A stretch of 64,000 nt of DNA. Source: Pseudomonas parasichuanensis (GTDB lineage: Bacteria; Pseudomonadota; Gammaproteobacteria; Pseudomonadales; Pseudomonadaceae). The DNA lies in the NCBI RefSeq assembly GCF_021601385.1, contig NZ_BQHO01000020.1:46238-110237 (forward strand). The letters run 5' to 3'. Each line of letters starts with the position of its first letter. Position 1 is the first letter of the stretch. The notes beneath the pieces are model-generated. The model did not search any database, had not been told where the DNA came from, and saw nothing but the letters and a program-made list of their open reading frames with translations. Below, piece after piece: positions 1 through 8,047 of this stretch. Both the position numbers and the translations under genes were made by a program.

Positions 1-1
1 G

Positions 2-211
2 AAGAACGCCGGTTGGGGCACCTCGATCCTGCTGCCGTTGAAAATCGTTGGCTGGTGTTTCGGCCTGTATTTCATCGCCGGTTTCTTCCCGCAGCTGGAG
101 GCGCTGACCAACGCCTTGCTGGTGATCGTGGTGCTGATCTTCCCGTTCTGGATGGTGCTGTTCGGCCTGCAGTTGCGCCGGCGTTCGCTGCGCCTTGCGC
201 TCGGTGCATGA
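2..211 (+). CDS. C-terminal fragment of an integral membrane protein
   Basis: The reading frame enters from outside the window and gives 69 residues before TGA. Two long hydrophobic stretches (about residues 8-30 and 35-58) are separated by a short polar turn, and the protein ends in a basic tail (LRRRSLRLALGA). That is the look of the last two helices of an inner-membrane protein with a positive cytoplasmic C-terminus. It lies 84 bp before the amine oxidase gene on the same strand, so it could be a transporter for the amine, but nothing left in the fragment identifies a family. The intergenic gap holds a small palindrome, CGCTTT-A-AAAGCG (233-245), that could be a weak terminator or operator. 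Confidence 0.6.
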   Translation, partial: KNAGWGTSILLPLKIVGWCFGLYFIAGFFPQLEALTNALLVIVVLIFPFWMVLFGLQLRRRSLRLALGA

Positions 212-295
212 CACCGGCGCCACACCCACAACCGCTTTAAAAGCGCTGCCCGATCACGGGGCGCAATCAAACAACAACAGCGTGAGGCTCCTGGT

Positions 296-1783
296 ATGGC
301 TGCAAGGCCCCCCTCCAACACATTCGATCTCAAACGTCGGCAACTGCTGAAGTTTGCCGGCGCCACGGCGGCCGTCGGTGGCCTGGGCCTGCAAGCGACG
401 CTGGCCAGTGCCGCCGAAGGCACGGCCAGCGCCCGCGGCAGCGATGATGGCGTGCTGGATGTCGTGATCATCGGTGCCGGCATGGCCGGACTCACGGCTG
501 CCCGTGACTTGCAGCAGGCAGGCTGCCAGTCGTTCGTGGTGCTGGAGGCACGCAACCGTGTAGGCGGCCGGGTGCTCAACCATGACCTGGGCGGGGGCCA
601 GATCTCCGAAGCCGGCGGCCAGTGGATCGGGCCTGGCCAGACGGCTGTGGCCGACCTTGCACGTGAGCTCCAGGTGGGCACCTTCCCAACCTACTACCAG
701 GGCAAGACCGTGGTGCTTGGCGGGGAAGGGCGGCTTGAACTCGATCTGGAAGGCACCTTCGGCACCGATGAAAGCGTTGGTGCCAAGCTCAGCGAGCTGT
801 CCAGGGCCGTGCCGTCGGGCGCGCCCTGGACCTCGCCGAGGGTTGCCGAGCTGGACAAACTGTCGGTGGGCGACTGGCTGGCCCAGCAAGGCATCAAGCC
901 CGAGGACCGCTCCGGTTGGGACACCAGCCTCACCCTTACGGGCGGCGTGACGCCGGCCAAGATGGGGCTGCTGCATTTTCTGTCGATGATCAATTCGGCG
1001 AGCTGCGACTACATGAAGCTCGACTCGATCAAGGACAGCGCCCAGGGCACGCGCTTCGTCGGTGGCTCGCAGCTGTTGTGCACGCGGATGGCCGAGGCCC
1101 TGGGTGACAAGCTGCGCCTGGCCTGCCCGGTGCGCGAGATCGCCGACTGGGACCGCGAGGTGGTGCGGCTGACCACCGACAAGGGCGTGGTACGCGCGCG
1201 CCGGGTGATCGTTGCGATCCACCCCGCGCTATGCAACCAGGTGCAGTTCACCCCCGCGCTGCCCGAAGGCCGCGCTGCGCTGCAGCGGGCCTGGCCCGCC
1301 CACAGCCCGGCGCGCAAGACGGCCATGGTCTATGCCCGGCCGTTCTGGCGCGACAAGGGCCTGAACGGCCACACCATGCAGGTCAAGGGGCAGGTGCTGT
1401 GGGCCTGGGACAACTCGCCACCGGGTGGCGAAATCGGTGTGATCAACGCCTTCATCGTCAACGCCATGGTGCCTTCCGACCCTGCTGCCGCGCAGCGCGT
1501 GCTGGCAGAAATCTATGCCCGCGCCCTGGGTGACGAGGCCCTGAGCCCCATCGGTTATCACGACCATGACTGGGGGCAGGCCGACCCTTGGAGCCTCACC
1601 TGCGTCTCGGCCATCCCTCCCGGTTTCTGGAGCCAGCATGGCGAGTCGCTGCGGCCGGCCTGCGGCAACCTCATCTGGTCGGGTACCGAAACCGCTGAAA
1701 TCTGGGCGGGCTACATGGACGGCGCGGTGCGCTCGGGTCATCACAGCGCACTGCAGGCGCTCGCTTCGCTGCGCAAGGCTTGA
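296..1783 (+). CDS. Tat-exported flavin-containing amine oxidase/dehydrogenase
   Basis: 495 aa. The N-terminus carries a twin-arginine type leader (KRRQLLKF at 13-20, then a hydrophobic run ending ASAAEG), so export of the folded flavoprotein to the periplasm is expected. The FAD Rossmann motif GAGMAGL is at 60-66, followed by the EARNRVGGR motif typical of the monoamine oxidase family; near the C-terminus the segment SGTETAEIWAGYMDGAVRSG matches the family's second FAD-binding region. The role is oxidative deamination of an amine to an aldehyde; the substrate cannot be read from sequence. The next gene, 9 bp downstream, is a membrane-tethered diheme cytochrome c, which suggests the enzyme passes electrons to cytochrome c rather than oxygen, as reported for nicotine oxidoreductase NicA2 with its cytochrome partner. 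An aldehyde dehydrogenase ends the operon. Confidence 0.85.
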   Translation: MAARPPSNTFDLKRRQLLKFAGATAAVGGLGLQATLASAAEGTASARGSDDGVLDVVIIGAGMAGLTAARDLQQAGCQSFVVLEARNRVGGRVLNHDLGGGQISEAGGQWIGPGQTAVADLARELQVGTFPTYYQGKTVVLGGEGRLELDLEGTFGTDESVGAKLSELSRAVPSGAPWTSPRVAELDKLSVGDWLAQQGIKPEDRSGWDTSLTLTGGVTPAKMGLLHFLSMINSASCDYMKLDSIKDSAQGTRFVGGSQLLCTRMAEALGDKLRLACPVREIADWDREVVRLTTDKGVVRARRVIVAIHPALCNQVQFTPALPEGRAALQRAWPAHSPARKTAMVYARPFWRDKGLNGHTMQVKGQVLWAWDNSPPGGEIGVINAFIVNAMVPSDPAAAQRVLAEIYARALGDEALSPIGYHDHDWGQADPWSLTCVSAIPPGFWSQHGESLRPACGNLIWSGTETAEIWAGYMDGAVRSGHHSALQALASLRKA

Positions 1784-1792
1784 GGGGCAGAC

Positions 1793-2446
1793 ATGAAGAA
1801 GAAACTGTTGTTGGGCACGGGGCTCGTCCTGGTGTTGCTACTGGCGCTGTTCGGGCGCGACCTGCTGGGCCTGTACCGGCTGCTGGACTTTATCGACACC
1901 ACCACCCAGGCCTATGAGGCAGAGGGCCCCTGGCCGCATACGGCGGATGCCTGTTACGGCTGCCACGGCAAGCAGGGCACCTCCTTGCATCAACGGTATC
2001 CGAGCCTGGCGGGCCAGCCCGCCGAGTACCTGAAAGCGCAGCTGCACAGCTTTGCCAGTGGCCAACGCCTCAACCCGAACATGCAACCCCTGGCGATGAG
2101 CCTCACGGAACAGGAAATCCTCAAACTGGCGGACTACTACGCCCGCCAACCGGCGCAGGAAAACGCTGCATTCCAGCCCGACCCGGTGCTGCGCAAGCAA
2201 GGGGCCAAGCTGGCAACGGCAGGCGCCTGCATGGCCTGCCACGGCGAGAAGCTGACGGGCCAGGGGCCGTTCCCGCGCCTGGCCGGGCAGGGGGCCGACT
2301 ACCTGCTGGTGCAGCTGGATGCCTTTGCCCAGGGGCGGCGAGTCGACCCGACCGGGTCGATGAAGGCGATCACCGCAACCTTGTCGGCGCAGGATCGCAA
2401 AGCACTTGCCCATTACCTCGCCTCACTGGCCCCCGCGCCGAAATGA
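1793..2446 (+). CDS. Membrane-anchored diheme cytochrome c
   Basis: 217 aa. An N-terminal hydrophobic segment (about 4-20, after MKKK) acts as signal anchor, holding the protein on the periplasmic face. Two CXXCH heme sites are present, CYGCH at 54-58 and CMACH at 146-150, each about 90 residues apart in a duplicated cytochrome c4/c553-like fold. Candidate distal methionines lie in NPNMQPLAM and in DPTGSMKAI. It starts 9 bp after the amine oxidase and is followed after 33 bp by a membrane protein. The likely role is to take electrons from the exported amine oxidase and pass them to the respiratory chain; this is inference from gene order. Confidence 0.85.
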   Translation: MKKKLLLGTGLVLVLLLALFGRDLLGLYRLLDFIDTTTQAYEAEGPWPHTADACYGCHGKQGTSLHQRYPSLAGQPAEYLKAQLHSFASGQRLNPNMQPLAMSLTEQEILKLADYYARQPAQENAAFQPDPVLRKQGAKLATAGACMACHGEKLTGQGPFPRLAGQGADYLLVQLDAFAQGRRVDPTGSMKAITATLSAQDRKALAHYLASLAPAPK

Positions 2447-2479
2447 CGCCCTGACACTTACAAAAAAGAGAATTTCGCT

Positions 2480-3130
2480 ATGGAAACCAGAGATGTTTTC
2501 GCTTTGCTCACCTGTGTGCTGCTGGTCGTTTCCGGAGGAACCTACGGCATCAAGTTCCTGCGCAAAGGCAATTTCCTGTTGGGCCTGGAGTGGCTGATCG
2601 TCGCGTTTTCCGGCAGCAACCTGCTGATCTTCCTGCTGACCCAGTCGCAGGTTTCCTATGGCATTTCGTTCTTCCTGGATGCCTTCTCCCGAGGTTTCGG
2701 CATACCGATCGTGACGGTGCTTGGCCTGATGGCGGTGACCCACAACTTCAAGCCGTCCAAGCTCAAGGATGCAGCCCTGTTCGTCATCACCTTTGCCAGC
2801 ACCTTCGTCATGATCAAGTCCGATTTCATGGCCAAGCCCTTGCCGTACTTCTATGTGGTCATGTGGGCTGCCTATACGGTCTACCTGGTGTACTTCATCG
2901 GCAGGCTGGCAAGCGCAGGCGAGTACCTGCACGCGCTGGGTGTGACCGTAGCAGGGGCGGCCGCGCTGTTCGTGGCGTGCATCTATGACTTCTATCCCAT
3001 CCCGGGTGACGACTCCAAGGCGATATTCCTGTCCATCGCCCTGGTCACCTGGTCCTACATGATGATCCAGCTGTACTACGCCTTCTTCGCCCTGGAACGC
3101 GCCAAGCAGCAGGCGGTTTACGCGCGCTGA
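2480..3130 (+). CDS. Polytopic inner-membrane protein of unknown function
   Basis: 216 aa, with about seven hydrophobic segments (roughly 5-22, 30-50, 62-83, 95-111, 120-142, 147-165 and 178-205). I do not recognise the family. There are no CXXCH motifs and no obvious cofactor motif; the two histidines seen (THNF, YLHA) lie next to membrane segments. It sits between the diheme cytochrome c and the aldehyde dehydrogenase on the same strand with 33 and 43 bp gaps, so it is probably part of the same amine-oxidation operon. It could be a substrate transporter or a membrane partner of the cytochrome. The start ATG follows the stretch AAAAAAGAGAATTTCGCT, which contains a GAGA ribosome-binding site. 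Confidence 0.7.
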   Translation: METRDVFALLTCVLLVVSGGTYGIKFLRKGNFLLGLEWLIVAFSGSNLLIFLLTQSQVSYGISFFLDAFSRGFGIPIVTVLGLMAVTHNFKPSKLKDAALFVITFASTFVMIKSDFMAKPLPYFYVVMWAAYTVYLVYFIGRLASAGEYLHALGVTVAGAAALFVACIYDFYPIPGDDSKAIFLSIALVTWSYMMIQLYYAFFALERAKQQAVYAR

Positions 3131-3173
3131 TGCAGCCGTTGCACACCCTTGGAATCCCATTCGGAGTACAGCC

Positions 3174-4598
3174 ATGTCCATTGAGCAAGTCGCGCCGGCG
3201 GTAGCGCGCATGCGCGAGGTTTTTGCCCTTCAGCGCAAGGCGTTTGCCGACGAGCGTTACCCTTCATTCGAAGCGCGCCGCGCCAACCTGCAGGCGCTCA
3301 AGGCGCTGGTGCTGGAGCATGCAGACGCGATCGCGGCCGCCATCTCCAGCGATTTCGGCCACCGTTCCAGCCACGAGACCAAATTGCTGGATATCTTCGG
3401 CCTGGTCAGCGAGATCAATCATGCGATCAAGTGCCTCAAGCGCTGGATGAAACCCCGCAAGCGCGGTGTCGGCCTCTGGTTCCAGCCCGGGCGCGCCGCC
3501 GTGCTCGCCCAGCCGCTGGGGGTGATCGGCATCGCCGCGCCGTGGAACTACCCCCTGTACCTGACCCTGGGCCCGCTGTGCGGCGCGCTGGCCGCGGGCA
3601 ACCGCGCCATGATCAAGGTGGCCAGCGACTCAAGCCACTTCGGGCGGCTGATCGCGGACTTGCTTGGCCAGCGTTTCGCCGAGGACCTGGTGGCGGTCAT
3701 TCAGCCGGGGCCTGGGATCAACGATGGCTTCTCGCGCCTGCCATTCGATCACCTGATCTTCACCGGCTCCCCTGCGGTGGGTCGGCAGATCATGCGTAAT
3801 TGCAGCGAAAACCTCACCCCGGTCACCCTCGAACTGGGCGGTAAATCGCCAACCCTGGTGGCCCCGGGCTACCCACTGCAGCAAGCCGCCGAAACCATCC
3901 TTTGGGGCAAGTGCCTGAATGCCGGGCAGACCTGCGTTGCGCCTGACTATGTGTTTCTGCCGGCCGGCAGTGAGGAAGCGTTTATCGAACACGCCCGGGC
4001 GGCGGTCAGCCGGCATTACCCCAAGGCGCTGGCCGACAACCCCGACTACAGCTGCATGATCAATGCCCGCCAGCTGGCGCGGGTCGAGGCGCTGCTGGCC
4101 GATGCCCGCGACAAGGGCGCGCGGGTGGTGGCACTGGCCGATGCCGAAGGCGCTCGCCGGGTCGGCAAGCTGGCGCCGCACCTGGTGTTCGACGTGCGCG
4201 ACGACATGCTGATCATGCAAGAGGAAATCTTCGGCCCAGTGCTGCCGGTGCTCAGCTATCGCCGGCCGGAGGAGGCCGTGGCCTATATCAATGCCCATGA
4301 GCGGCCGCTGGCGCTGTACCTGTTCGATGAGGACCAGGGGCGTGTCGAGCAGGTGCTGCGGCAAACGCTGAGCGGCGGTGTGTCGGTCAACAGCGTGATG
4401 CTTCACGTGCTGCAGGAGAACCTGCCGTTTGGTGGTGTCGGCAATTCGGGGATGGGCCACTACCATGCCGAAGAGGGTTTCCAGACGTTCAGCAAGATGC
4501 GCCCGATCTTCTACCAGGCCAGGCACAACGGCAGTTTCCTGCTCAAACCGCCGTATGGGCGCCTTACCCAGGTCCTGCTGCGCCTGATGTTGCGCTGA
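3174..4598 (+). CDS. Aldehyde dehydrogenase, coniferyl-aldehyde dehydrogenase type
   Basis: 474 aa, the size of the coniferyl aldehyde dehydrogenase branch (about 470-480 aa), which is shorter than classical ALDHs. Landmarks: APWNYPLYL at 122-130, FTGSPAVG at 196-203, general base E220 in TLELGGKSP, and the catalytic cysteine C254 in NAGQTCVAP. It oxidises an aldehyde to the acid with NAD(P)+. Being the last gene of the amine oxidase-cytochrome c operon, it most simply oxidises the aldehyde released by deamination. That would require the aldehyde to cross from periplasm to cytoplasm, since this enzyme has no export signal. A strong terminator follows 75 bp downstream. Confidence 0.88.
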   Translation: MSIEQVAPAVARMREVFALQRKAFADERYPSFEARRANLQALKALVLEHADAIAAAISSDFGHRSSHETKLLDIFGLVSEINHAIKCLKRWMKPRKRGVGLWFQPGRAAVLAQPLGVIGIAAPWNYPLYLTLGPLCGALAAGNRAMIKVASDSSHFGRLIADLLGQRFAEDLVAVIQPGPGINDGFSRLPFDHLIFTGSPAVGRQIMRNCSENLTPVTLELGGKSPTLVAPGYPLQQAAETILWGKCLNAGQTCVAPDYVFLPAGSEEAFIEHARAAVSRHYPKALADNPDYSCMINARQLARVEALLADARDKGARVVALADAEGARRVGKLAPHLVFDVRDDMLIMQEEIFGPVLPVLSYRRPEEAVAYINAHERPLALYLFDEDQGRVEQVLRQTLSGGVSVNSVMLHVLQENLPFGGVGNSGMGHYHAEEGFQTFSKMRPIFYQARHNGSFLLKPPYGRLTQVLLRLMLR

Positions 4599-4673
4599 TG
4601 CAAAGGTTGCTGAGACGGGCTGACGATGCTGCTACGAGTTGACGCTACTTCGGTAATCGTCATGCCCTTTTTT

Positions 4674-4696
4674 GCGCCCTTCGGGGCGCTTTTTTT
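4674..4696 (+). terminator. Rho-independent terminator with UUCG tetraloop
   Basis: A perfect 6-bp stem GCGCCC/GGGCGC closes a TTCG tetraloop and is followed directly by seven T residues. It lies 75 bp beyond the aldehyde dehydrogenase stop and ends the rightward amine oxidase operon. The opposite strand has no T-run after the stem, so it should work only for rightward transcription. Confidence 0.9.
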
Positions 4697-4732
4697 ATCG
4701 TGAGCGCAACAGGTCAGCAGCGCCCACCCTGA

Positions 4733-6586
4733 TTACTCGACCTCCTCGACCACCCCCTGGTCCTCACCCAAAAACCCGCCGCTCTGGTGCTGCCACAGCC
4801 GTGCATAGGTGCCGTTCTTGCCCAGCAGTTCGGCATGGGTGCCTTGTTCGATGATGCGCCCCTCATCCATGACGATCAGCCGGTCCATGGCCGCGATGGT
4901 GGACAGCCGATGGGCGATGGCGATGACGGTCTTGCCTTGCATCATTTCGTCGAGGCTTTCCTGGATGGCCACTTCGACCTCCGAATCCAGCGCGCTGGTG
5001 GCCTCGTCCAGCAGCAGGATCGGGGCGTTCTTGAGCATCACCCGGGCGATGGCCACGCGTTGGCGCTGGCCGCCGGACAGCTTGATGCCACGCTCACCCA
5101 CCAGGGTGTCGTAGCCGCTGTTGCCTTGCTTGTCGCTGAGCTGGCTGATGAAACCATCGGCCTGGGCATTGGCGGCGGCGCTGCGGATCTGCGCCTCGGT
5201 GGCGTCAGGGCGGCCGTAGGCGATGTTGTCGCGGATCGAGCGGTGCAGCAGCGAGGTGTCCTGGGTGACCATGCCGATGGCGCTGCGCAGGCTGTCCTGG
5301 GTCACTTCGGCGATGTCCTGCCCGTCGATGCGGATGGTGCCGCTGTTGACGTCGTAGAAGCGCAGCAGCAGGTTGATCAGCGTGGACTTGCCGGCACCCG
5401 AGCGGCCCACCAGCCCGACTTTTTCGCCGGGGCGGATATGCAGGGTGAGGTCGTCGAGCACCTGGCGTTCGCCGCCATAGTTGAAACTCACCTTGTCGAA
5501 GCTCACCGCGCCGCCGCGGGTCTGCAGCACGCCGGCGTTCGGCGCGTCCTGCACCTTGGGGCCGCGGGTGAGGGTGGCCATGCCGTCCTGCACCGTGCCG
5601 ATGCTCTCGAACAGCGAGGTCATCTGCCACATGATCCAGTGCGACATGCCATTGATGCGCAGCGCCATGGCGGTGATCGCCGCCACCGCACCGGCACCGA
5701 CCTGGCCTTGGTGCCACAGCCACAGGGCATAGCCGCCGGCACCGAGAATCAGGCCGACCACCAGTGCCTGGTTGACGATCTCGAACTGGCTGACCAGGCG
5801 CATCTGGCGAAAGCCGGTGAGCTTGAAGTCTTCCATGGCTGCGCGGGCGAAGTGCGCTTCGCGCTTGGAGTGCGAGAACAGCTTCACGGTGGTGATGTTG
5901 GTGTAGGCGTCGGAGACGCGCCCGGTCATCGACGAGCGCGCATGGGCCTGCTCCTGGCCGACTTTGCCCAGGCGGGGCACGAAGTACAGCATCGCCAGCC
6001 CGAACAACAGCAGCCAGGCCACGAACGGCAGCATCAGTTGCAGGGCGAAACCGCCGGCCAGGGCAATGATCGCGATGAAGTACACGCCAATGCCGGGAAT
6101 GATCTCGATGAAGGTGAACAGCACCTCGCGCACCGCCAGCGCGGTCTGCATCACCTTGGTGGTGACCCGGCCCGAGAATTCATCGGAGAAGAACGACAGG
6201 CTCTGGCGCAGCATCAGGCGATGGAAGTCCCAGCGCAGGCGCAGCGGCAGGTTGATCGCCAGCACCTGGTGCTGCATCAGGGTGCGCAGCGCCACCAGGC
6301 CGATACTGGCCAGCAGCACCAGGCCGATACCCCACAGCACGCGGCTTTCCTCACCGCTTGCGGCGGTGCCGGCCTGCCAGGCCGGAAGCAGGTCGACCAC
6401 CTGGCCGAGGAAGGAGAACAACCAGGCTTCGTAGATCGATACGCCGGCACTGAACAGCGCAAGGGCCAGGATGTAGCCGCGGGCGCCGCGGGTGCAGGCC
6501 CACAGGAAACGCAGCAGCCCCATCGGTGGGGGTGGCACTTCATCGGGCGGGAAAGGGTCTAGCCATCGTTCAAAAACGCGCAGCAT
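4733..6586 (-). CDS. Fused ABC exporter (transmembrane plus ATPase domain)
   Basis: 617 aa. The N-terminal half (about 35-330) has six predicted membrane helices of the type 1 exporter fold. The C-terminal half is a nucleotide-binding domain with Walker A GRSGAGKS at 394-401, signature LSGGQ at 503-507, Walker B ILLLDE at 523-528, and the H-loop AHRLST. This is the MsbA/multidrug type, working as a homodimer or heterodimer. No second half-transporter is nearby, so a homodimer is likely. It is the last of four leftward genes; its start is 30 bp after the enoyl-CoA hydratase stop. Substrate unknown: lipid, drug or peptide export cannot be told apart from sequence alone. Confidence 0.88.
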   Translation of the reverse strand: MLRVFERWLDPFPPDEVPPPPMGLLRFLWACTRGARGYILALALFSAGVSIYEAWLFSFLGQVVDLLPAWQAGTAASGEESRVLWGIGLVLLASIGLVALRTLMQHQVLAINLPLRLRWDFHRLMLRQSLSFFSDEFSGRVTTKVMQTALAVREVLFTFIEIIPGIGVYFIAIIALAGGFALQLMLPFVAWLLLFGLAMLYFVPRLGKVGQEQAHARSSMTGRVSDAYTNITTVKLFSHSKREAHFARAAMEDFKLTGFRQMRLVSQFEIVNQALVVGLILGAGGYALWLWHQGQVGAGAVAAITAMALRINGMSHWIMWQMTSLFESIGTVQDGMATLTRGPKVQDAPNAGVLQTRGGAVSFDKVSFNYGGERQVLDDLTLHIRPGEKVGLVGRSGAGKSTLINLLLRFYDVNSGTIRIDGQDIAEVTQDSLRSAIGMVTQDTSLLHRSIRDNIAYGRPDATEAQIRSAAANAQADGFISQLSDKQGNSGYDTLVGERGIKLSGGQRQRVAIARVMLKNAPILLLDEATSALDSEVEVAIQESLDEMMQGKTVIAIAHRLSTIAAMDRLIVMDEGRIIEQGTHAELLGKNGTYARLWQHQSGGFLGEDQGVVEEVE

Positions 6587-6616
6587 TCAGGTCTCCGTAT
6601 CGGGTAAGTCTAGGTT

Positions 6617-7363
6617 TCATCCCTTGACCATCGCCCGCAACGCCGCTTTGGCCTCGGGCGTCTGCAGGCGGGCGATGAACGCCAGGCCCTCACGCTCAAC
6701 CGTAGCAGCCAGTTCCTGGCGATGGGCATCCTTGAGCAATTGCTTGCTGATGCGCAAGGCATCGGCGGGCAGGCGCTGCAGGCGCCGGGCGAGTTTCTCG
6801 GCGGCGGCCTGGCATTGCGCGCCATCCTCGAGCAATTCGGTCGCCAGCCCCCACTGCACGGCCTGCTCGCCGCTGAGCAACTGGCTGCACAGCAACACCT
6901 GCGCAGCCCGCGCGTGCCCCAGCAGGCGTGGCAGCAACAGGCTGGCGCCGAACTCCGGGCATACGCCCAGCGGCACGAAGGGGGTGCGCAGCTTGGTATC
7001 GCGGGTGACCAGCACCTGGTCGCAGTGCAGCAGGAAGGTGGTGCCGATGCCGATCGCCGGGCCCGCCACCGCCGCGATCAGCGGCTTGTCCAGCGCCAGC
7101 ACCGCCCACATCATGCGGAACACCGGGCTGTCCAGGTCGGTGGGCGGCTGGTCGAGAAAGTCCGGCAGGTCGTTGCCGGCGGTGAAGCACTCGGCGCTGC
7201 CGGTCAGCACGATCACCTCGACCTGCGGGTCGTCGTTGGCCGCCTCGAACAGCTCGGCCAGCCGGGTGTACATGGCGTTGGTCAGCGCATTGAGCTTGTC
7301 CGGGCGGTTGAGGCGCAGGGTCAGCAGGCCTTCGTCGAGTTCGTGCAGGATCAGGTCGGTCAT
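6617..7363 (-). CDS. Enoyl-CoA hydratase/isomerase family protein
   Basis: 248 aa, a full-length single-domain crotonase. Oxyanion-hole segments TAGNDL (61-66) and GPAIGIG (101-107) are intact, and PEFGAS (136-141) retains one acidic residue at the usual catalytic position. It would act on a CoA thioester, either hydrating or isomerising a double bond. It lies between the XRE-cupin regulator and the ABC exporter on the minus strand with gaps of about 30 bp, so the four genes probably form one transcript. Together with the dienoyl-CoA-reductase-like flavoprotein upstream, it suggests breakdown of an unsaturated or cyclic acid. Confidence 0.85.
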   Translation of the reverse strand: MTDLILHELDEGLLTLRLNRPDKLNALTNAMYTRLAELFEAANDDPQVEVIVLTGSAECFTAGNDLPDFLDQPPTDLDSPVFRMMWAVLALDKPLIAAVAGPAIGIGTTFLLHCDQVLVTRDTKLRTPFVPLGVCPEFGASLLLPRLLGHARAAQVLLCSQLLSGEQAVQWGLATELLEDGAQCQAAAEKLARRLQRLPADALRISKQLLKDAHRQELAATVEREGLAFIARLQTPEAKAALRAMVKG

Positions 7364-7396
7364 GGGGCGGCGCCTTGTGTTGTTCTTGTGGTGGGC

Positions 7397-8002
7397 TTAG
7401 AAGGTCGGCGGGGTGATCACCCAGATCACCACCGCATCGACGTCGCCAGGGTTGCCGTAACGGTGCGGCTCCTGGCTGGAAAAACTGAAGCTGTCGCCTT
7501 CGCTCAGCTGGAAGTAGCGCTCGCCTACCCACAGCTCGAAGGTCCCGCACAGCAGGTAGCCGGCCTCTTCGCCGTCGTGGCTGTAGCTTTGCTCGCTGTA
7601 GGTGCCCGGGGGGAAGCGTGAATGCAGCATTTCCAGCTCGCGGCTGGGCTGCGGGGTGAGCAGCTGGTCGACGATACCGTCCTCGTAATGCACGCTCAGC
7701 CGGCTGTTCTTGCGCACCACATAGCCCTCGTCTTCCGGGGCCGTGACCGCTTCGCTGGCGAAGAACCACTGGATGGTCACGCCCAGGGTGCGGGCGATAT
7801 TGAACAGCGCCGGGATCGACGGGTAGGACAGGTTGCGCTCCAGCTGGCTGATGTAGCCGGCGGTCAGCCCGCTCTGTTCGGCCAGTTCGGCCAGGGTCAT
7901 GCCGCGGCGCTTGCGCAGGCCGCGGATGCGGGTGCCGAGAAACTGCGGCGCGGTGCTGCCGTCCTCGGCAGGGGGCGGCGCTTTGGCAATATGGCGATTC
8001 AT
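7397..8002 (-). CDS. XRE-family regulator with C-terminal cupin sensor
   Basis: 201 aa from the ATG at 8002; an upstream in-frame TTG at 8026 is less likely because GGAA lies in good position before the ATG. The N-terminal third holds a helix-turn-helix of the XRE type (core MTLAELAEQSGLTAGYISQL). The C-terminal part (about 120-200) is a cupin with the HDGEEAGYLLCG and GDSFSFSS segments. This architecture is common in regulators of catabolic or polyamine genes (PuuR/SutR-like), where the cupin binds the inducer. It lies 45 bp downstream of the flavoprotein gene, so it probably regulates its own operon and the divergent binding-protein gene. A candidate operator is at 10086-10104. Confidence 0.87.
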   Translation of the reverse strand: MNRHIAKAPPPAEDGSTAPQFLGTRIRGLRKRRGMTLAELAEQSGLTAGYISQLERNLSYPSIPALFNIARTLGVTIQWFFASEAVTAPEDEGYVVRKNSRLSVHYEDGIVDQLLTPQPSRELEMLHSRFPPGTYSEQSYSHDGEEAGYLLCGTFELWVGERYFQLSEGDSFSFSSQEPHRYGNPGDVDAVVIWVITPPTF

Positions 8003-8047
8003 GGCGGTTTCCAGTCGGCCCTGCAAAGTCCCGGAGTATAAACAGGC

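Noticed and set aside
4787-6562. Long plus-strand frame opposite the ABC exporter
   Set aside because: Antisense of a clear ABC exporter; contains repetitive Gln/His-rich stretches only.
8003-8026. TTG start for the XRE-cupin regulator
   Set aside because: The ATG at 8002 has a better ribosome-binding site and the extra residues show no domain.
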